From assembly GCA_022495005.1 (NCBI GenBank), contig JAGYXB010001411.1:186001-250000 (forward strand): a DNA stretch of 64,000 nt, written 5' to 3'. This DNA is from Rhyacophila brunnea (lineage: Eukaryota; Arthropoda; Insecta; Trichoptera; Rhyacophilidae). The notes beneath the pieces are model-generated. The model worked only from the letters and a program-made list of their open reading frames with translations, was not told the DNA's origin and made no database searches. This document shows positions 1 to 19,300 of this stretch, in pieces; within the stretch, counting starts at the first letter, position 1, and every line of letters starts with the position of its first letter. The translations under genes and the position numbers were made by a program.

Positions 1-1
1 C

Positions 2-718
2 ATGAAAAATATTTCTGCAAGATGGGTGCCGCGTTTGCTCACAGTCGACAATAAATGCAAAAGGGTGGTGGTCTCTAAAGCCCTGTTGTCGCTCATGCAA
101 CGCAATCCGGATGAATTTTTTCGTCGCTTTGTGACTGTAGATGAAACATGGATACACCACTATACTCCCGAGACGAAAGAACAGTCAAAGCAGTGGATTG
201 CGAAAGGCGAACCATGTCCAAAGAAGGCGAAAACCGTAAAATCAGCTGGTAAGGTTATGGCTACTGTATTTTGGGATGCACGTGGAATTATTTTCGTTGA
301 CTATTTGGAAAAAGGAAAAACAATAACAGGGGATTATTATGCATCTTTATTGGACCAGCTAAAAAACAAAATTGAAGAAAAACGGCCTCATTTAAACAGG
401 AAAAAAATCCTCTTTCATCAGGACAATGCCCGTGTTCACACATGTTTACGATCAATGGCTAAAATTGAAGAATTGAAGTTCGAATTGGTCGACCACCCAC
501 CGTATTCGCCAGATTTAGCCCCCAGTGACTTTTTCCTTTTCCCAAACTTAAAAAAATGGCTAAGTGGACAACGTTTTTTTTCAAATGAAGAAGTCATCGA
601 TCGGACAAATGCTTATTTTGAGGACCTTCCGAAAACTTATTTTTCTGACGGTTTAAAAAAAATTGAGAAACGTCTAACCAAGTGTATTGAGCTCCAAGGA
701 GATTATGTTGAGAAATAA
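2..718 (+). CDS. mariner transposase, 3' two thirds (cut by window edge)
   Basis: This is the catalytic part of a mariner-family cut-and-paste transposase, which excises and reinserts its own element at TA dinucleotides. The frame is open for 238 codons and ends in TAA. The DD34D triad is intact: Asp47 in VTVDETW, Asp141 in HQDNARVHT and Asp176 in YSPDLAPSD, with 34 residues between the last two. The WVPRLL and YSPDLAPSDFFLF motifs are typical of the family. Mariner transposases are about 340-350 residues long, so the N-terminal DNA-binding region lies outside the window and the first ATG here is not the real start. A terminal repeat follows at about 762-783. The lack of stops suggests a young copy, but the missing half could be broken. 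Confidence 0.93.
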   Translation: MKNISARWVPRLLTVDNKCKRVVVSKALLSLMQRNPDEFFRRFVTVDETWIHHYTPETKEQSKQWIAKGEPCPKKAKTVKSAGKVMATVFWDARGIIFVDYLEKGKTITGDYYASLLDQLKNKIEEKRPHLNRKKILFHQDNARVHTCLRSMAKIEELKFELVDHPPYSPDLAPSDFFLFPNLKKWLSGQRFFSNEEVIDRTNAYFEDLPKTYFSDGLKKIEKRLTKCIELQGDYVEK

Positions 719-761
719 AAAAAAAATACAAAAATAAAAACTGTTTTAATGCTTTTTTCTA

Positions 762-785
762 AGGAATTATTGACCCACCCTCGTA
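762..785 (+). repeat. mariner 3' terminal inverted repeat with TA
   Basis: About 50 bases after the transposase stop, the sequence reads TATTGACCCACCCTCGTA. Its reverse complement starts TACGAGGGTGGGTCAATA, a mariner-like terminus, and the terminal TA fits the family's target duplication. The left terminus is outside the window, so the pairing cannot be checked. Confidence 0.7.
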
Positions 786-1423
786 ATTACGAATAGTTGA
801 AGTGTGGCAGCATGAAAAAAAAGATTTTACCACAAACCATCTAAAAATATAGGTATTCATATCTCATAAAACATAATACGTGATTTTTTATTTGTGCCTC
901 AAAAGACTTTTTATTAATATTTTAACCATTAGGAAAATTATGACACATGTTTCAGTGGTCATTTCGACGACAGCATTCGAAAACGTATTTTACTTTAAAT
1001 TTTCTACCAATTTACTATTTGTGACATCCACTTACCTAAGTTCGATAATAAATAAACTTGTTTTGTTTTTATTGATAATGCCAATAAACATACTCCTGGA
1101 TACGTCCCTTTGAAAATAATAAAAATGGCCGCCCGGATACATATCGAACTGCATTAAGTCCATGCAAAGTTTTTTCAAACCGCTTAAAGTCCAACTGAAA
1201 ATTTATCAAAACTAATAAAGTCCACATGTAATTTATCTAAACTACTTAAGTCCAAAATAAAAACATTTTTTATAAATGTTGCACTGAAGGAATACCTTCA
1301 AAACTTCCTTGTAGCCATCGTGGGTATTAGATTCAATTATCTTACAATATCTCACATGTTACAATCATTCGTATTACAAGATACGAGTATGATAAAACTG
1401 CATTTTTCTCAGTTTGACATTCA
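786..1423. other. gene-free AT-rich DNA with a short tandem repeat
   Basis: I see no gene here. At about 1153-1250 there are four imperfect units of about 31 bases, each carrying TTAAGTCCA or ATAAAGTCCA followed by a stretch like TTTATCAAAACTA. A related TGGACTTTA in the opposite sense occurs near 1425, at the edge of the recombinase remnant that follows. Confidence 0.5.
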
Positions 1424-2310
1424 GTGGACTTTACGAAGTTTGATATGTGTCAACACAAATGGAAGACAATGACATGGTGCAACATGAACCTAATGGATCA
1501 TAATAGCCCTCGACCAATGGAATTGGCCAGATACCTAGGCTACTTGCACAACATGGAGGGTTTGTCGTATAACACCATCCTGGTGCATAGGTCAGCCATA
1601 GCCACATTTTGCAAACCAATTATCATTGTAGATATCAGCATCAACGTGGTAGTACAACACAATATGTTACAGGCAATTTCGGTACATAAAATGAAACTTG
1701 TCAAACCACCGGTTTGGGATCCAGGACGAGTGGTAGATCATCTTAGGAAAACAACACCGGTGGAGTACAACCTATTCTAAACGTCTCGCAGGACAGCTAC
1801 CTACTCGGCTGCTTCTCGCATCGGGACGAAGAGTTCATGACCTCACACTATTCAGTAATAGTAGACAATGGATTAGTGGATAAAGGTGACCACATAATTG
1901 TATGGCCAATGTTTGGCGCAAAGACAGATACCGCCAAGCATCGTCAATCGGAATGGAAGCTAAGCGCTTCCACGTGTCAAAACATCGACCCAGTATTCTG
2001 GTTACGGAAACTCGTCTGCATGTCAAACTCAAGGAGAGAGGAAGGTGGGGATATATCGGAATTATTTATATCTTCAAGAGGACCACCAAAAGCAGCCACT
2101 AGGACAGTTATAGGGTATTGGATAAGGTCAGTACTGTTGGAAGCAGTGGTACAAGAACCATCAGGCAGTGTCCGCTCAGTGGTGGCTTCCTTAAATTGTT
2201 AATATACCCAATAGATGATATATTAAAGAGAGGTAACTGGCGTAGTGAGTCGATATTTCACGACAACTACCAGAGAACGATGGACACCCCACCATCATAA
2301 GGGGGAAAGA
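1424..2310 (+). pseudogene. tyrosine recombinase remnant (DIRS- or Crypton-like element)
   Basis: The translation of 1424-1780 resembles the SAM-like core-binding domain of eukaryotic tyrosine recombinases: it has an LARYLGYLH segment, then GLSYNTILVHRSAI, then KPPVWDP. After a stop, the SRRTATYSAASR stretch resembles the region around the first catalytic Arg. Further on, ELFISSRGPPKAATRTVIGYW (frame at 1837-2202) and DILKRGNWRSESIF (frame at 2118-2300) resemble the C-terminal part of the catalytic domain. The frame is broken at least twice, so the gene is dead. Such recombinases integrate DIRS-like retrotransposons or Crypton DNA elements. No reverse transcriptase is visible next to it, so the element class is open. 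Confidence 0.6.
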
Positions 2311-2438
2311 ACCCATTAACTTCTCTATTCAACCATACACATTGAAAGTAACGATGGTCTATACCTCGTCAATGAATCATTGTCACATACAGGAATTTGG
2401 CATACCCAACACCAGGTGATAACAAACAGATATCTCTA

Positions 2439-2770
2439 GGACTTCAAAGTCAAATTCGAATAATGAAAGGAGTTTTACCTACCAATAAAACTCTTATTAC
2501 TCATGTTGACTTTGAAGTCCAGGTAACTTCTACCTGGTTCCTTGAGCCATATCATAATGAAGACAAAGGGATCCCAAACTCCCTACATAAAAATAGACGC
2601 GCGGGTATGACCAGTAAATAAAAAGGGTGGAATGACAACGACAAGAAAAAGGAAAATAAATTAGTAGAATATAACCTCACGCGAAGAAGAAAGAGCAAAG
2701 CCTATCTCAAGGACTTCAAAGTCAACATGAATAATAAGAGTTTTATTGGTAGGTAAAACTCCTTTCATTA
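2439..2770. repeat. inverted repeat downstream of the recombinase remnant
   Basis: The stretch at 2439-2521 begins GGACTTCAAAGTCAA and ends TTGACTTTGAAGTCC. Most of it recurs in reverse orientation at about 2709-2770, including the ACCTACCAATAAAACTC part. The two inverted copies flank about 190 bases of unrecognised sequence. Inverted repeats at one end are known for DIRS-like elements, so this may be the terminus of the same element. Confidence 0.55.
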
Positions 2771-3319
2771 TTTTAATAAAAACATGAAACGCACAATCTG
2801 GGAAGAGCTCGTAGAAAATTTTGTAAACCTGGTGATTCGAAAAGAGAAATTATTATTAAATGGTGACCGCTGCATAAGATCATCTTGTATGACCATTGAC
2901 AGTACGCAAGCCACAGTTTCCTCGGTTTCCATGTTGAATACTGAGCGTATGATATGATAATGATATGATATAATCTCGAAAACAAAAAAAGCACGTGCGC
3001 AAATGTAAGAAAATAATAAAAAAATTGATGACCTTATAAAAAGTTAAAAGAGTTTGTCGGGTGGTTTTACTTCGTTCATCAAATATTTCATATAAAATTA
3101 AAAGTATGTACAAATGCGCTATGCGACAAGACATTTCACTGAAAAATATTTTTTTAAACCCACGCAGATAGGTTTCACATACAAACTTGAAAGCGCTGAA
3201 TATTGGTGAAAAAACAAAAAAAAATACCAACTAAGCACTAACGTTCACTACCGACGCATACGTGTTAAAAATTGAAAAACATCCAAGCAATAGTGACACG
3301 AGTTCCCAGCATATTATAG
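2771..3319. other. gene-free stretch
   Basis: This is AT-rich sequence between the DIRS-like remnant and the upstream region of PSMC6. I see no coding potential and no named repeat. Confidence 0.4.
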
Positions 3320-3595
3320 CTGGGTCACCCAAATTGAAATTCGAATGACCCCCTTAATGTGCGTGCACAAACGTGCACTAACGATGCACATACGAACGCA
3401 CTAAAGAAATGTTGATAATTCGATGTTGGGTGATCCAACGTTTAGCCGGGACACCCAATTTTAAATTGGAATTTTTCGGTTAACAAAGACATTGCACGGT
3501 CCAATCTCTTTGTGCATAAACGTGAACTAACGATGCACAATGTACAAACGAACGTACCCAAAAAGTTTAAATTTTAACTTTGGGTGATCCGGGTA
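3320..3595. repeat. diverged tandem duplication upstream of PSMC6
   Basis: Two units of about 125-145 bases lie in tandem. Unit one starts near 3320 with GGGTCACCCAAATTGAAATT and unit two near 3447 with GGGACACCCAATTTTAAATT. Each then carries an ACGTGCACTAACGATGCACA-like core and ends in a GGGTGATCC motif. The second unit ends about 165 bases before the PSMC6 start codon, so the duplication sits in the likely promoter region. Whether it is regulatory is inference only. Confidence 0.55.
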
Positions 3596-3759
3596 AATGG
3601 ACCTACTTTAGAGCAGTCAACTCCATGTAATTTTTAGTGTAGTCTCAACAGATCGAACAATAGTTGATGGTTAACTTTATTTCATAGATAATTGCTTCAT
3701 TTATTTGCTGTCATTCAGCAACAAATCGAGAAAGACGAGAGGACAAGAAATACGCTAAC

Positions 3760-11238
<7,479 letters not shown>

Positions 11239-12144
11239 TCGATTAAGCATTTGTTGTGAAGTGTTTTGAAATTATTTGTATTTTAATGAGATTGTTCGAT
11301 TCAAAGCAGTTCATACAATCCCATCATATTTTATAAAATTAATTTTTATTTTAATTCAAAAAATATAGGATACTAATATTTCTAAATATTTGTTTTTATT
11401 CCATACCAACCTAATTTTCCAATTGCACAATTCTGTATGCGAGAGGTAAATTATGGCAAGACAATATTGACAACTCCATAGGAGAGACCAATTAAATTAA
11501 TGATTTTTCGCATATTATACACATCTGGTATTTTTTTTCTAATATAATATTTTATGTTCTTACATTCTAGTTATAAAATATTTTGTTGGTTTTTTTAAAT
11601 GCTCAAAATGTATTGAATATGTCAGTCGTACCAATATTTACCGGCTTCGTATCCATGAAATGTATCCATGCAACTTTTTTTTCTCACTAGATTTAAAATT
11701 GCAGTCAATTAATTGTCAAAAAATTTACTGTACTCGAGTCAAATTTCAGTAGCTCTTAGACATCTACACTTATCTTTAAAATATTAAGTTTTATTATGCT
11801 TTTATATGAATTAGAGGACGTAATTACTATGATCCAAAGGCTGGGGATAATTTTCTCATCACTAAATATTATTTATGCAAGAAAAAAAATACACTTGCAA
11901 CTAATTATATAAAATTGCATTTGGCGTGAGAAATTTGAATTTTCAATACAAATATGTACGAGCGTAATTTAATTCACTCTTCAAATTTTGATTGCAATGA
12001 ATATAAAGTTTCAATTTTACCCTGATTTGCATCCTGAAAAAATCATATCAGAAGGAATGAAATTATTTTCTTCACACCCAAAAACACTAATAAACATAAG
12101 TGGAGCGTAGGTACTAATTATATTCTCCTGACATATTATATGTA
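11239..12144. other. PSMC6 3' UTR and gene-free spacer
   Basis: The first few hundred bases should be PSMC6 3' UTR. I see no confident polyadenylation signal and no named repeat or gene before the pogo-like element at 12145. Confidence 0.4.
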
Positions 12145-13028
12145 CATGTGGAACCCCGATCTATCGTTCTCGCATAAATCATTTTCCCGCATTCCCGTTA
12201 ACATATTTAATGAATCGCCAACATTTTACGAAAATTCAAACCTGCCGCGTTTATTTCTGAACCACTCAAATTCATTCATTCAGAAGTAGTATAAATAAAC
12301 AAAGACATATTTAATTTACCTTCTGAGAAGTCGGTAAGAGAACACGGTAGCCTTCGGTGATTGAGGTAATCATGAAAAGACGCTTTACGATCTTACGTGG
12401 CTAGGACACGTGCTCCGGATGCCGCCTAAAAGTGTGACACGTCGTACCCTTATGGCACAGCCTCAAGGGTTCCGTCGCCATGGCCGGCCCTCCCTCACCC
12501 CCCAGCGGTGCCACAAAAGCGACCTACGTGCTGCAGGTCTGACATGGCGGGAGGCGCAAGAGTTGGCGATGGACCAAGGGAAGTGGCGCGAACTTGTGCT
12601 TGCCCTATGCTGGGTCATGACAGGGTGAAAGAAGAAGATCTTCTCTTTATAGAAGGTAAACCATTGCGCACTACCAGAAAATGCTATTCTAAAGACCACC
12701 GGCCGCCACTGGTCCCAACACAAATATTATCTCGAATAATTTTCATTTCGCTTTCGTAGAATTGTTTATGATACATACAGACCTTTCAGTCGTGTCGCTT
12801 TGTTTGCACAGGTCGGTCGGTGCTCAGGCTTGCCTCGCATCTCGTATCGCGAATTTTTATGTCGTAACTAAAATGCCCCCCATGAAGAAAACTAGAACTC
12901 TTGCTGAGAAACTGAAAATAATTATTCAAGACGTCGAAAAAAATCCAGGAGAAAAATGAGTTTATTTATATATCCGCATTTATCGTTTTTTAGGGTCCCT
13001 TGAAAACCATAGAATCGGGGTTTCACTG
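12145..13028. mobile_element. pogo/Tigger-type element with internal LINE insertion
   Basis: The left end CATGTGGAACCCCGATCTAT and the right end ATAGAATCGGGGTTTCACTG are imperfect terminal inverted repeats next to TA on both sides. CAG-like termini and a TA duplication are typical of pogo/Tigger elements. Near the right end, 12871-12957 encodes MPPMKKTRTLAEKLKIII followed by DVEKNPGEK. This resembles the first residues of a pogo-type CENP-B-like DNA-binding domain, so it is a truncated transposase start. A LINE tail (12381-12628) is inserted inside. The element separates the convergent PSMC6 and TAB1 genes. Confidence 0.7.
12381..12628 (+). pseudogene. non-LTR retrotransposon ORF2 C-terminus, fragment
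   Basis: The translation contains LYDLTWLGHVLRMPP, then RRHGRPSLT, then LRAAGLTWREAQELAMDQGK with WRELV. This is the recognisable C-terminal tail of endonuclease-reverse transcriptase proteins of arthropod LINEs. Only about 80 codons remain, with no RT domain. The local base composition is much more GC-rich than its surroundings, which fits a recent insertion. It lies inside the pogo-type element. Confidence 0.75.
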
Positions 13029-13390
13029 TACATACATAGTGTATTGACATAGAATATGTATGTATTTAACTGTGAAGTTAATTTACTCAAGTTCTTCATT
13101 CATACACTTGAATTCCTTGTACGTTTCCTTGTATTCTTTGTAATTTGATGCAATTGTTACATATAGTGAAAAAAATTGGGATGGGTATCGGAATCAAACA
13201 AAAAAATGTTCATTCATACAATTTTAAAGTCAATTACGATATATACAAACAAATATAATTAAAAATATTGACCAGATACTCAAATATTAGCATAAAATCA
13301 TATTAATATCACAAATAATAAATAAACAATTTGTATTAGAAATTATAACATAAATAAACTATCTCTTCATAACAGGGAAATTTAATCTCA

Positions 13391-16300
13391 TCAGTCAAAA
13401 TCTATACTGGAAGGCAGTGTCCCGTTCAGTCTTGCCAGGTTTATATTATCATAATATTGCGAAAAGTCTACATAGGCTTCAATTTTTCTATTCTTATCAT
13501 ATAGAATCCTATTGTTGTTTGAGTATATGTCGGAACTATCGGTAGATGAACTGTCGGGAAAGTTAGAGCCCTGTGAAAATTGTGACGTAATCGTTGACAA
13601 ATAATTGTCACCACTCTGACAGGTCGAATCATCTTTATCACTTTGAGTTGGCAAAGAGGATCTACTCAATTCGCTTCCGTTGGTAAACACTTCAATTGTT
13701 TCGCCTTCGTCTGTGATGGAATTGTGGGAGTGGCTTTGAACTATCGGATTAAAACGGACTGTTGTACTTTGCTGTTTTGAGACGTCACTGTTGTATGAAT
13801 TTCGAGGAGACGATTCATTACTGTGGTGTCGTCCGTGTGATCTGTTAACCGACTGAGGATCGATGTTATTAAATATCACAGAATTTTCAGATTCTCCTCG
13901 GGGTGATTTTGTGGTTTGCAGGAATATCGTTGATTTCGGATCGACATGCTTTTTATGAGCCATTGGTGATCGCGATACGGGAGCATTTGGCAGTTGGAAA
14001 TTGAAATTCCTGATCAAAAGTGTATTTCTATTACTAAGTTTTCTCGGTTGAGATGACAGCGAGCAGTATTCCTGATACATGTTGATGGTTTGGTTAACTA
14101 CCGCTTGGCACACTGCAGTCAACGTTGGCTGCGTTCGAAATTGTTCCACCACCATTTGGGCAAATCTTTTGTTTACTTGCTCGGTTTCCGTTGACTCTTG
14201 GAGACTTCTATAAAGTCCGTCGCTCATCAAAATAAGAAATCTGTCAAAGAAAGAATACAACATGAAATATATAATTTTCTATAAAATACAATGTGTGACT
14301 GACGGAATCAAACCTATACATGTCAAAATTCATTTTATTATCTAGATATTATGTAGTGCAAGTAAAGTTCTACGCAATTCACTAATTTAAATCAGACAAA
14401 TATACTGTTGGTGTTTGCAATGTGTACTGTGAATTTTGAAAAGACTGCTATCGGCCGCTATTGAGGGTAGTTTTTTATATTTTTGTATTGAGGTCTTATA
14501 ACTTTTACAATAAGTTAGTTATAATTGTTACAATAAATGCTATGTTTTAACAGCACCTCTGTTGGCTGTGCTAACTTTTAGAGTGAGATAGACAGTTTTA
14601 ACTGTTTAGAAGACTAACTTATTGTAACAATAATTATAATACTCAATACAAAAATATGATACATTACCCTCAATAGCCGCCGATAGCAGTCTTGTGTATA
14701 GAATAGATGCGCAGGAGGCAAACGAATTTACATTTAAGTACTTAATACATATCTATATGAAATTACGTGACAGCAAACCCACGCACTAATAAGGCTCTCA
14801 ATATTACGGCAACTAGTGTGCACGTTTGATAAAAAAAAAAATTATCAACTTCTTAAATAAATGATTGGCTCAGTTTTATGGCTCTCCTGGAAAGTAGTTA
14901 ATTTTTTAGACATGCCATATTATCAGATTGTATGCGATATGAGATCACATTATTAGGATAAAAGCAAAAATTAAAAATCTGTAATACAATAACCTGCATG
15001 ACTGATCAAGCTTAATGGGTCCATGGACTTCTGGAATCGCAATAACTGGTTCACTGGTGGCGGTCCTCATGTCGGGAAAAGCTCGGTACAGTCCTTTCAC
15101 CAAGTAATTTCCCAGGCATCGGGTACTTGATTGATTACCCAGAGCGTCAGCTGTAAAAGAAAATTATTTCCAATTGGAGAATATTCTCAGGTTGAAGATG
15201 ACATTCTGTCGTAGCTCTCGGATTGAATGGACACATGCCGCTGACATGTTATAATTAAAAAGATCGTGATTCTTGATTTACTTAGTGTGGTAGAAATAAG
15301 AGTGTCCCTCAAACATTTTTAATAACATCTAAATTACTGTTTAAATAGGTAGTGATTGTGATCTGATCGGAGCAGACAATTCCATTTCATTTGTTTCTGT
15401 GTAGAGTGTAGACGATGGCAGGATGGCTTAGAAAACTTTGAGGTGTCGTAAAAACAGGTGACCTTAAGGTGATGTCTCTAGGTAAAGTTGTTATCGAAAA
15501 ATAGCTAGAAAAGTTTATTAATCGGTAAATATATATTCAAAAGTAATGAGAAAAATAAAATAAAAAATTATAAAGTATCGTGGAGTTCTATATACCAAAA
15601 ATACGTGTCAAATTCGGTACATTTATATCGGATGGCAAGAATGAATGACGTAAGTTTTATTATCAAAATTACGATAAAAATGTACGTAAATCTATTACCT
15701 AGGGAAACGCTAAACGGAAATTGGAATTTATTATATCCTTATATCTTTTTTTTCAAATTTTAAAAACATCAATTTAGAGGTTAGAAAGCATGTAATTAAA
15801 ATCGAAAAATCTCGGCTTAGACGCAATTAATCACGAAAAACGTTTAGCGTTTCTATTAAAAATATTATTTATTAATTTTTACGGGAGTTATATAAATTTA
15901 ATCTTGTATTTTTGTATATTAACGAATCGATAGAAATAATATTTGCCCAAATTGACAACACTTAGCCGATGCTTGGCCGTCCGTGCTGCCCTTCGTGGAA
16001 TTATTTCGAAACAATACCACATACAAAATACACACACACACAACATTGAAAATAAAAGCACACTCACACATAGATAAGACGTATGACGAATGACATTTTC
16101 AAAGCCAAGCTCTCGTGTCAATAATATTATTTTCTGTTTGCGATATCGACGATAGGCAATAGACTTAATATATCAACCTCCACTTTTTGACATAGTGTTG
16201 TGTAATTATTTCATATATTTATTACTGTTTCGCCGTACCTACCTTTTATAAAGCGATTTTGAAATACATATAGTTTCATAATAATATAAAGAAAGCATAC

Positions 16301-19300
16301 GAGCATATAAGTAAATAAAATTCGTCTATTTACGTGGTAGTCGCGAAAATTATGAACAATATACAATGTTAAAAATAATAAGAATTGTTAAAATTTCTAG
16401 TCACAATATTATTCAAAGACAAATTAACCCCATCAAAACAGCCTCGACAAACTTCCACTTTTGTTCTATATGTTTATCCTGGATACAGCGGCAAACACAT
16501 TTATAATAGTAAATAATAAAAATAGCCGATATACTGGATTATTTGTTAGTTTGGATTAGTTTAGGTAAGATTAGGTAATTCTAACAAATAATCTAGTATA
16601 TCGGTTATTTTCAAAATGCGTTTGCCGCTGTATCCAAGATAACCGACTTGTACCCTAATTTGATTACATACATACTATTGTACTATATTTGGGCCATCGA
16701 ACGTTCATTCCTGTCTACGGCCTTAAAATTATTATCTACGTGCCTATTATAACTGTCTGTCATCCTATCAAAAAGTGGAGGTTGATAATTTAGTATGCTG
16801 GAAATAGTAAAGAATATACGCTAGCTAGGGTAAAGAATTCAGTGAATGAACACATAAGAGATGAATTTGAATTCAAATAAATTAAATTAAAACAACGATT
16901 AAATTAACTAAGAAAATTATAACAATATGTAGGTACAATAAATTGTGTATAATCGTGGTATTACTAATTTTATGCCGTGATGCTTTGATAGTTGGACTTT
17001 TCATAATATTTGGATCACTATTTAGTTGCTCATTTATCTGCCACATAATAAAGCCGTAAATATTGTTTTTTTTTACGAAGCAATCATAAATACAAAAAAT
17101 TAAGATCTACTTTTCAATCATAGTAGATACCTAGGAATATGGTATAGGTGTTGATATTTTTTAATTATTTATTCGAGATCTTCAGGAAATTTCAAAAGTC
17201 TACACCTAGAAACCACTGGGCCAAAAAGGTTTCTTTTTATATCTCTAAATCCATTTCACTTACATATTTATAGGTAAAATAAATATAGCTATCTTTTATT
17301 TTACCTTGCACTTTTCGTTAAAATCGACATTAGATTTTTTTAAAGAAACAACGTTCTGTCTTTTTCTTAGAATATTATGTAATCAGTGGTGCACTTACTT
17401 CAAATTCAAATTTTTTTTCTTACGTTTTACATTTTTTTTTTTAATTTGTCACTTATTTTGTCCTTGGGTTTGCTTATCAAGATTTGTTCCCATGTTTATT
17501 TACGTTTTTACTTACTTCCAACTTCTTTTTTATTCAATTCGTTGCGTGTCTTACTTTATTCTTATCTCAGATATAGTTAGTTAATTAATACACACCGTCC
17601 ATATGATCCCATTAGGAACGGACATGGTTAAAACGAAACGAATTGGGATGTCTATATATCGACTATGTCATAATTATAACTACAGTCGAACTCGGTTATT
17701 ACAATCTCGGACATAACGAGATCTCGGATATAATGAGGAAACAATCGTTGACATTTGGTATATGATTTTCTCCATACATTTTTATTTACTGTTATAACGA
17801 GATACTTATCGGATATACCGAGCTAAAATACTGTTAATGTGTTGTTCGTTTAAAAACATTACGACCCTAAGCAATAAAATCCGATCGGACAGGATGCCGC
17901 CGGGGACGGATTACGTTTATGACACTAGTTAAGTGTCTAATGGTTGTTTTCGCCGACAATAATAATACCTATTCTCTGATATAACGAGTACCGCTTATAA
18001 CGAGCAAATTCAGCCGGTCCAACCTTCCTAGTAATAACCAAGTACAACTGTATATTCCTTATTTTGTTTAATAATAATTCGAATGGCATTTGATTTGCTA
18101 TTCATTTAATAATATTCTTTTTTTATTCCACCTCTAGAAATTCGATGTAATTGTCAATTGTTCAAGATTAAACTCATTCTTATAAACATTTGAACTTAAA
18201 TGTTCATTTACTACTATAAATGAACTTCACTGTAGAAAAAAATATTTATATTAGTATACTGACAACGTAAAAAAATCTGGTTCATTGACTGGAGAGGTTA
18301 CCCTTTTATTGCCACTGTAAAAAAACTACGGTAAACAAAATGAAAAAATCATAAACACTTTAATTCAAACCAAATAGACATGTCAGAATTGTAAATATTT
18401 TATGGGGTGAATATTAATTGTAAATATTTTTACATAGGTAAGTAAATATATAATAAATTTAAATGCATTTTTATCAAGCTTATGATTTTTAATATGTGGC
18501 GACACTCAATATTTTATTTTATATTTTATTGCCATCTGGTTGCGATCGACCAAAGTTTTTAGTAAGAATTTTTAGAAATTCATGGTAAGATGCCTTTAGA
18601 TGGCGTTGAAGTCACATTTCATCGTAAATTAAGCCAAAGGCTTCGCCTTAACACATGAGTGAGAGAGACAAAGAAATATCTGTTTTTTAGTGGACGATAC
18701 AAAAGGCAGAATGATTACAATAATAAATTATTGATACTGACTGAATTAAGTAGAAATATTAAGTCGTTCAGCGTGCACACCGCACCTAGCGCGTAGCAAT
18801 TAACGTTATAATTAAATAGCAATGAATGAAAACATATTGCGTATACCTTCTCGCAGTCTGTCGATATCGAGGCCCAGCTGTGATAGGCGAAGTAATTCAT
18901 CTTCATTGCTGAGACTATGGTCTACAGAGAGTTGTACAACACGCAAAACACAATTGTCATCTGTCTTGCATAACAGAGCACGGCTGTTACCTAAAAAGAA
19001 AGATGTTAATTCTATGTAAAATATACATAATCCAATTGGCATTAAATAACGAAAGATTTTTGCTACATCATTGTAGTAAGTTGGAAACCAATATTAAGGT
19101 GCTTTTAAACAATCAGTCTCCGTTTCAGTCGAGCTGTCAGTTTAAGTGACGTGTAAATGCAAAACTGAAGCGGCCGACTGAAACTGAAACGAGACAGGAT
19201 GGGTGTTTCATCAGTTTTCATATCCGTTTTTAGAGTTGCCAGTTAAATTGACGTGCCAATTACCATGTTGGCGTATTTTTCATACTACTTTTCCAATTTC

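Noticed and set aside
880..1113. Open frame of 77 codons
   Set aside because: Hydrophobic AT-driven translation without motifs or splice context; likely chance.
15888..16121. Minus-strand open frame with a hydrophobic segment
   Set aside because: It lies inside TAB1 intron 5, has no family resemblance, and overlaps no splice signals that would fit TAB1.
17306..17584. Overlapping Phe-rich open frames resembling a membrane protein
   Set aside because: It is a T-rich tract in a TAB1 intron; runs of TTT codons explain the apparent hydrophobicity.
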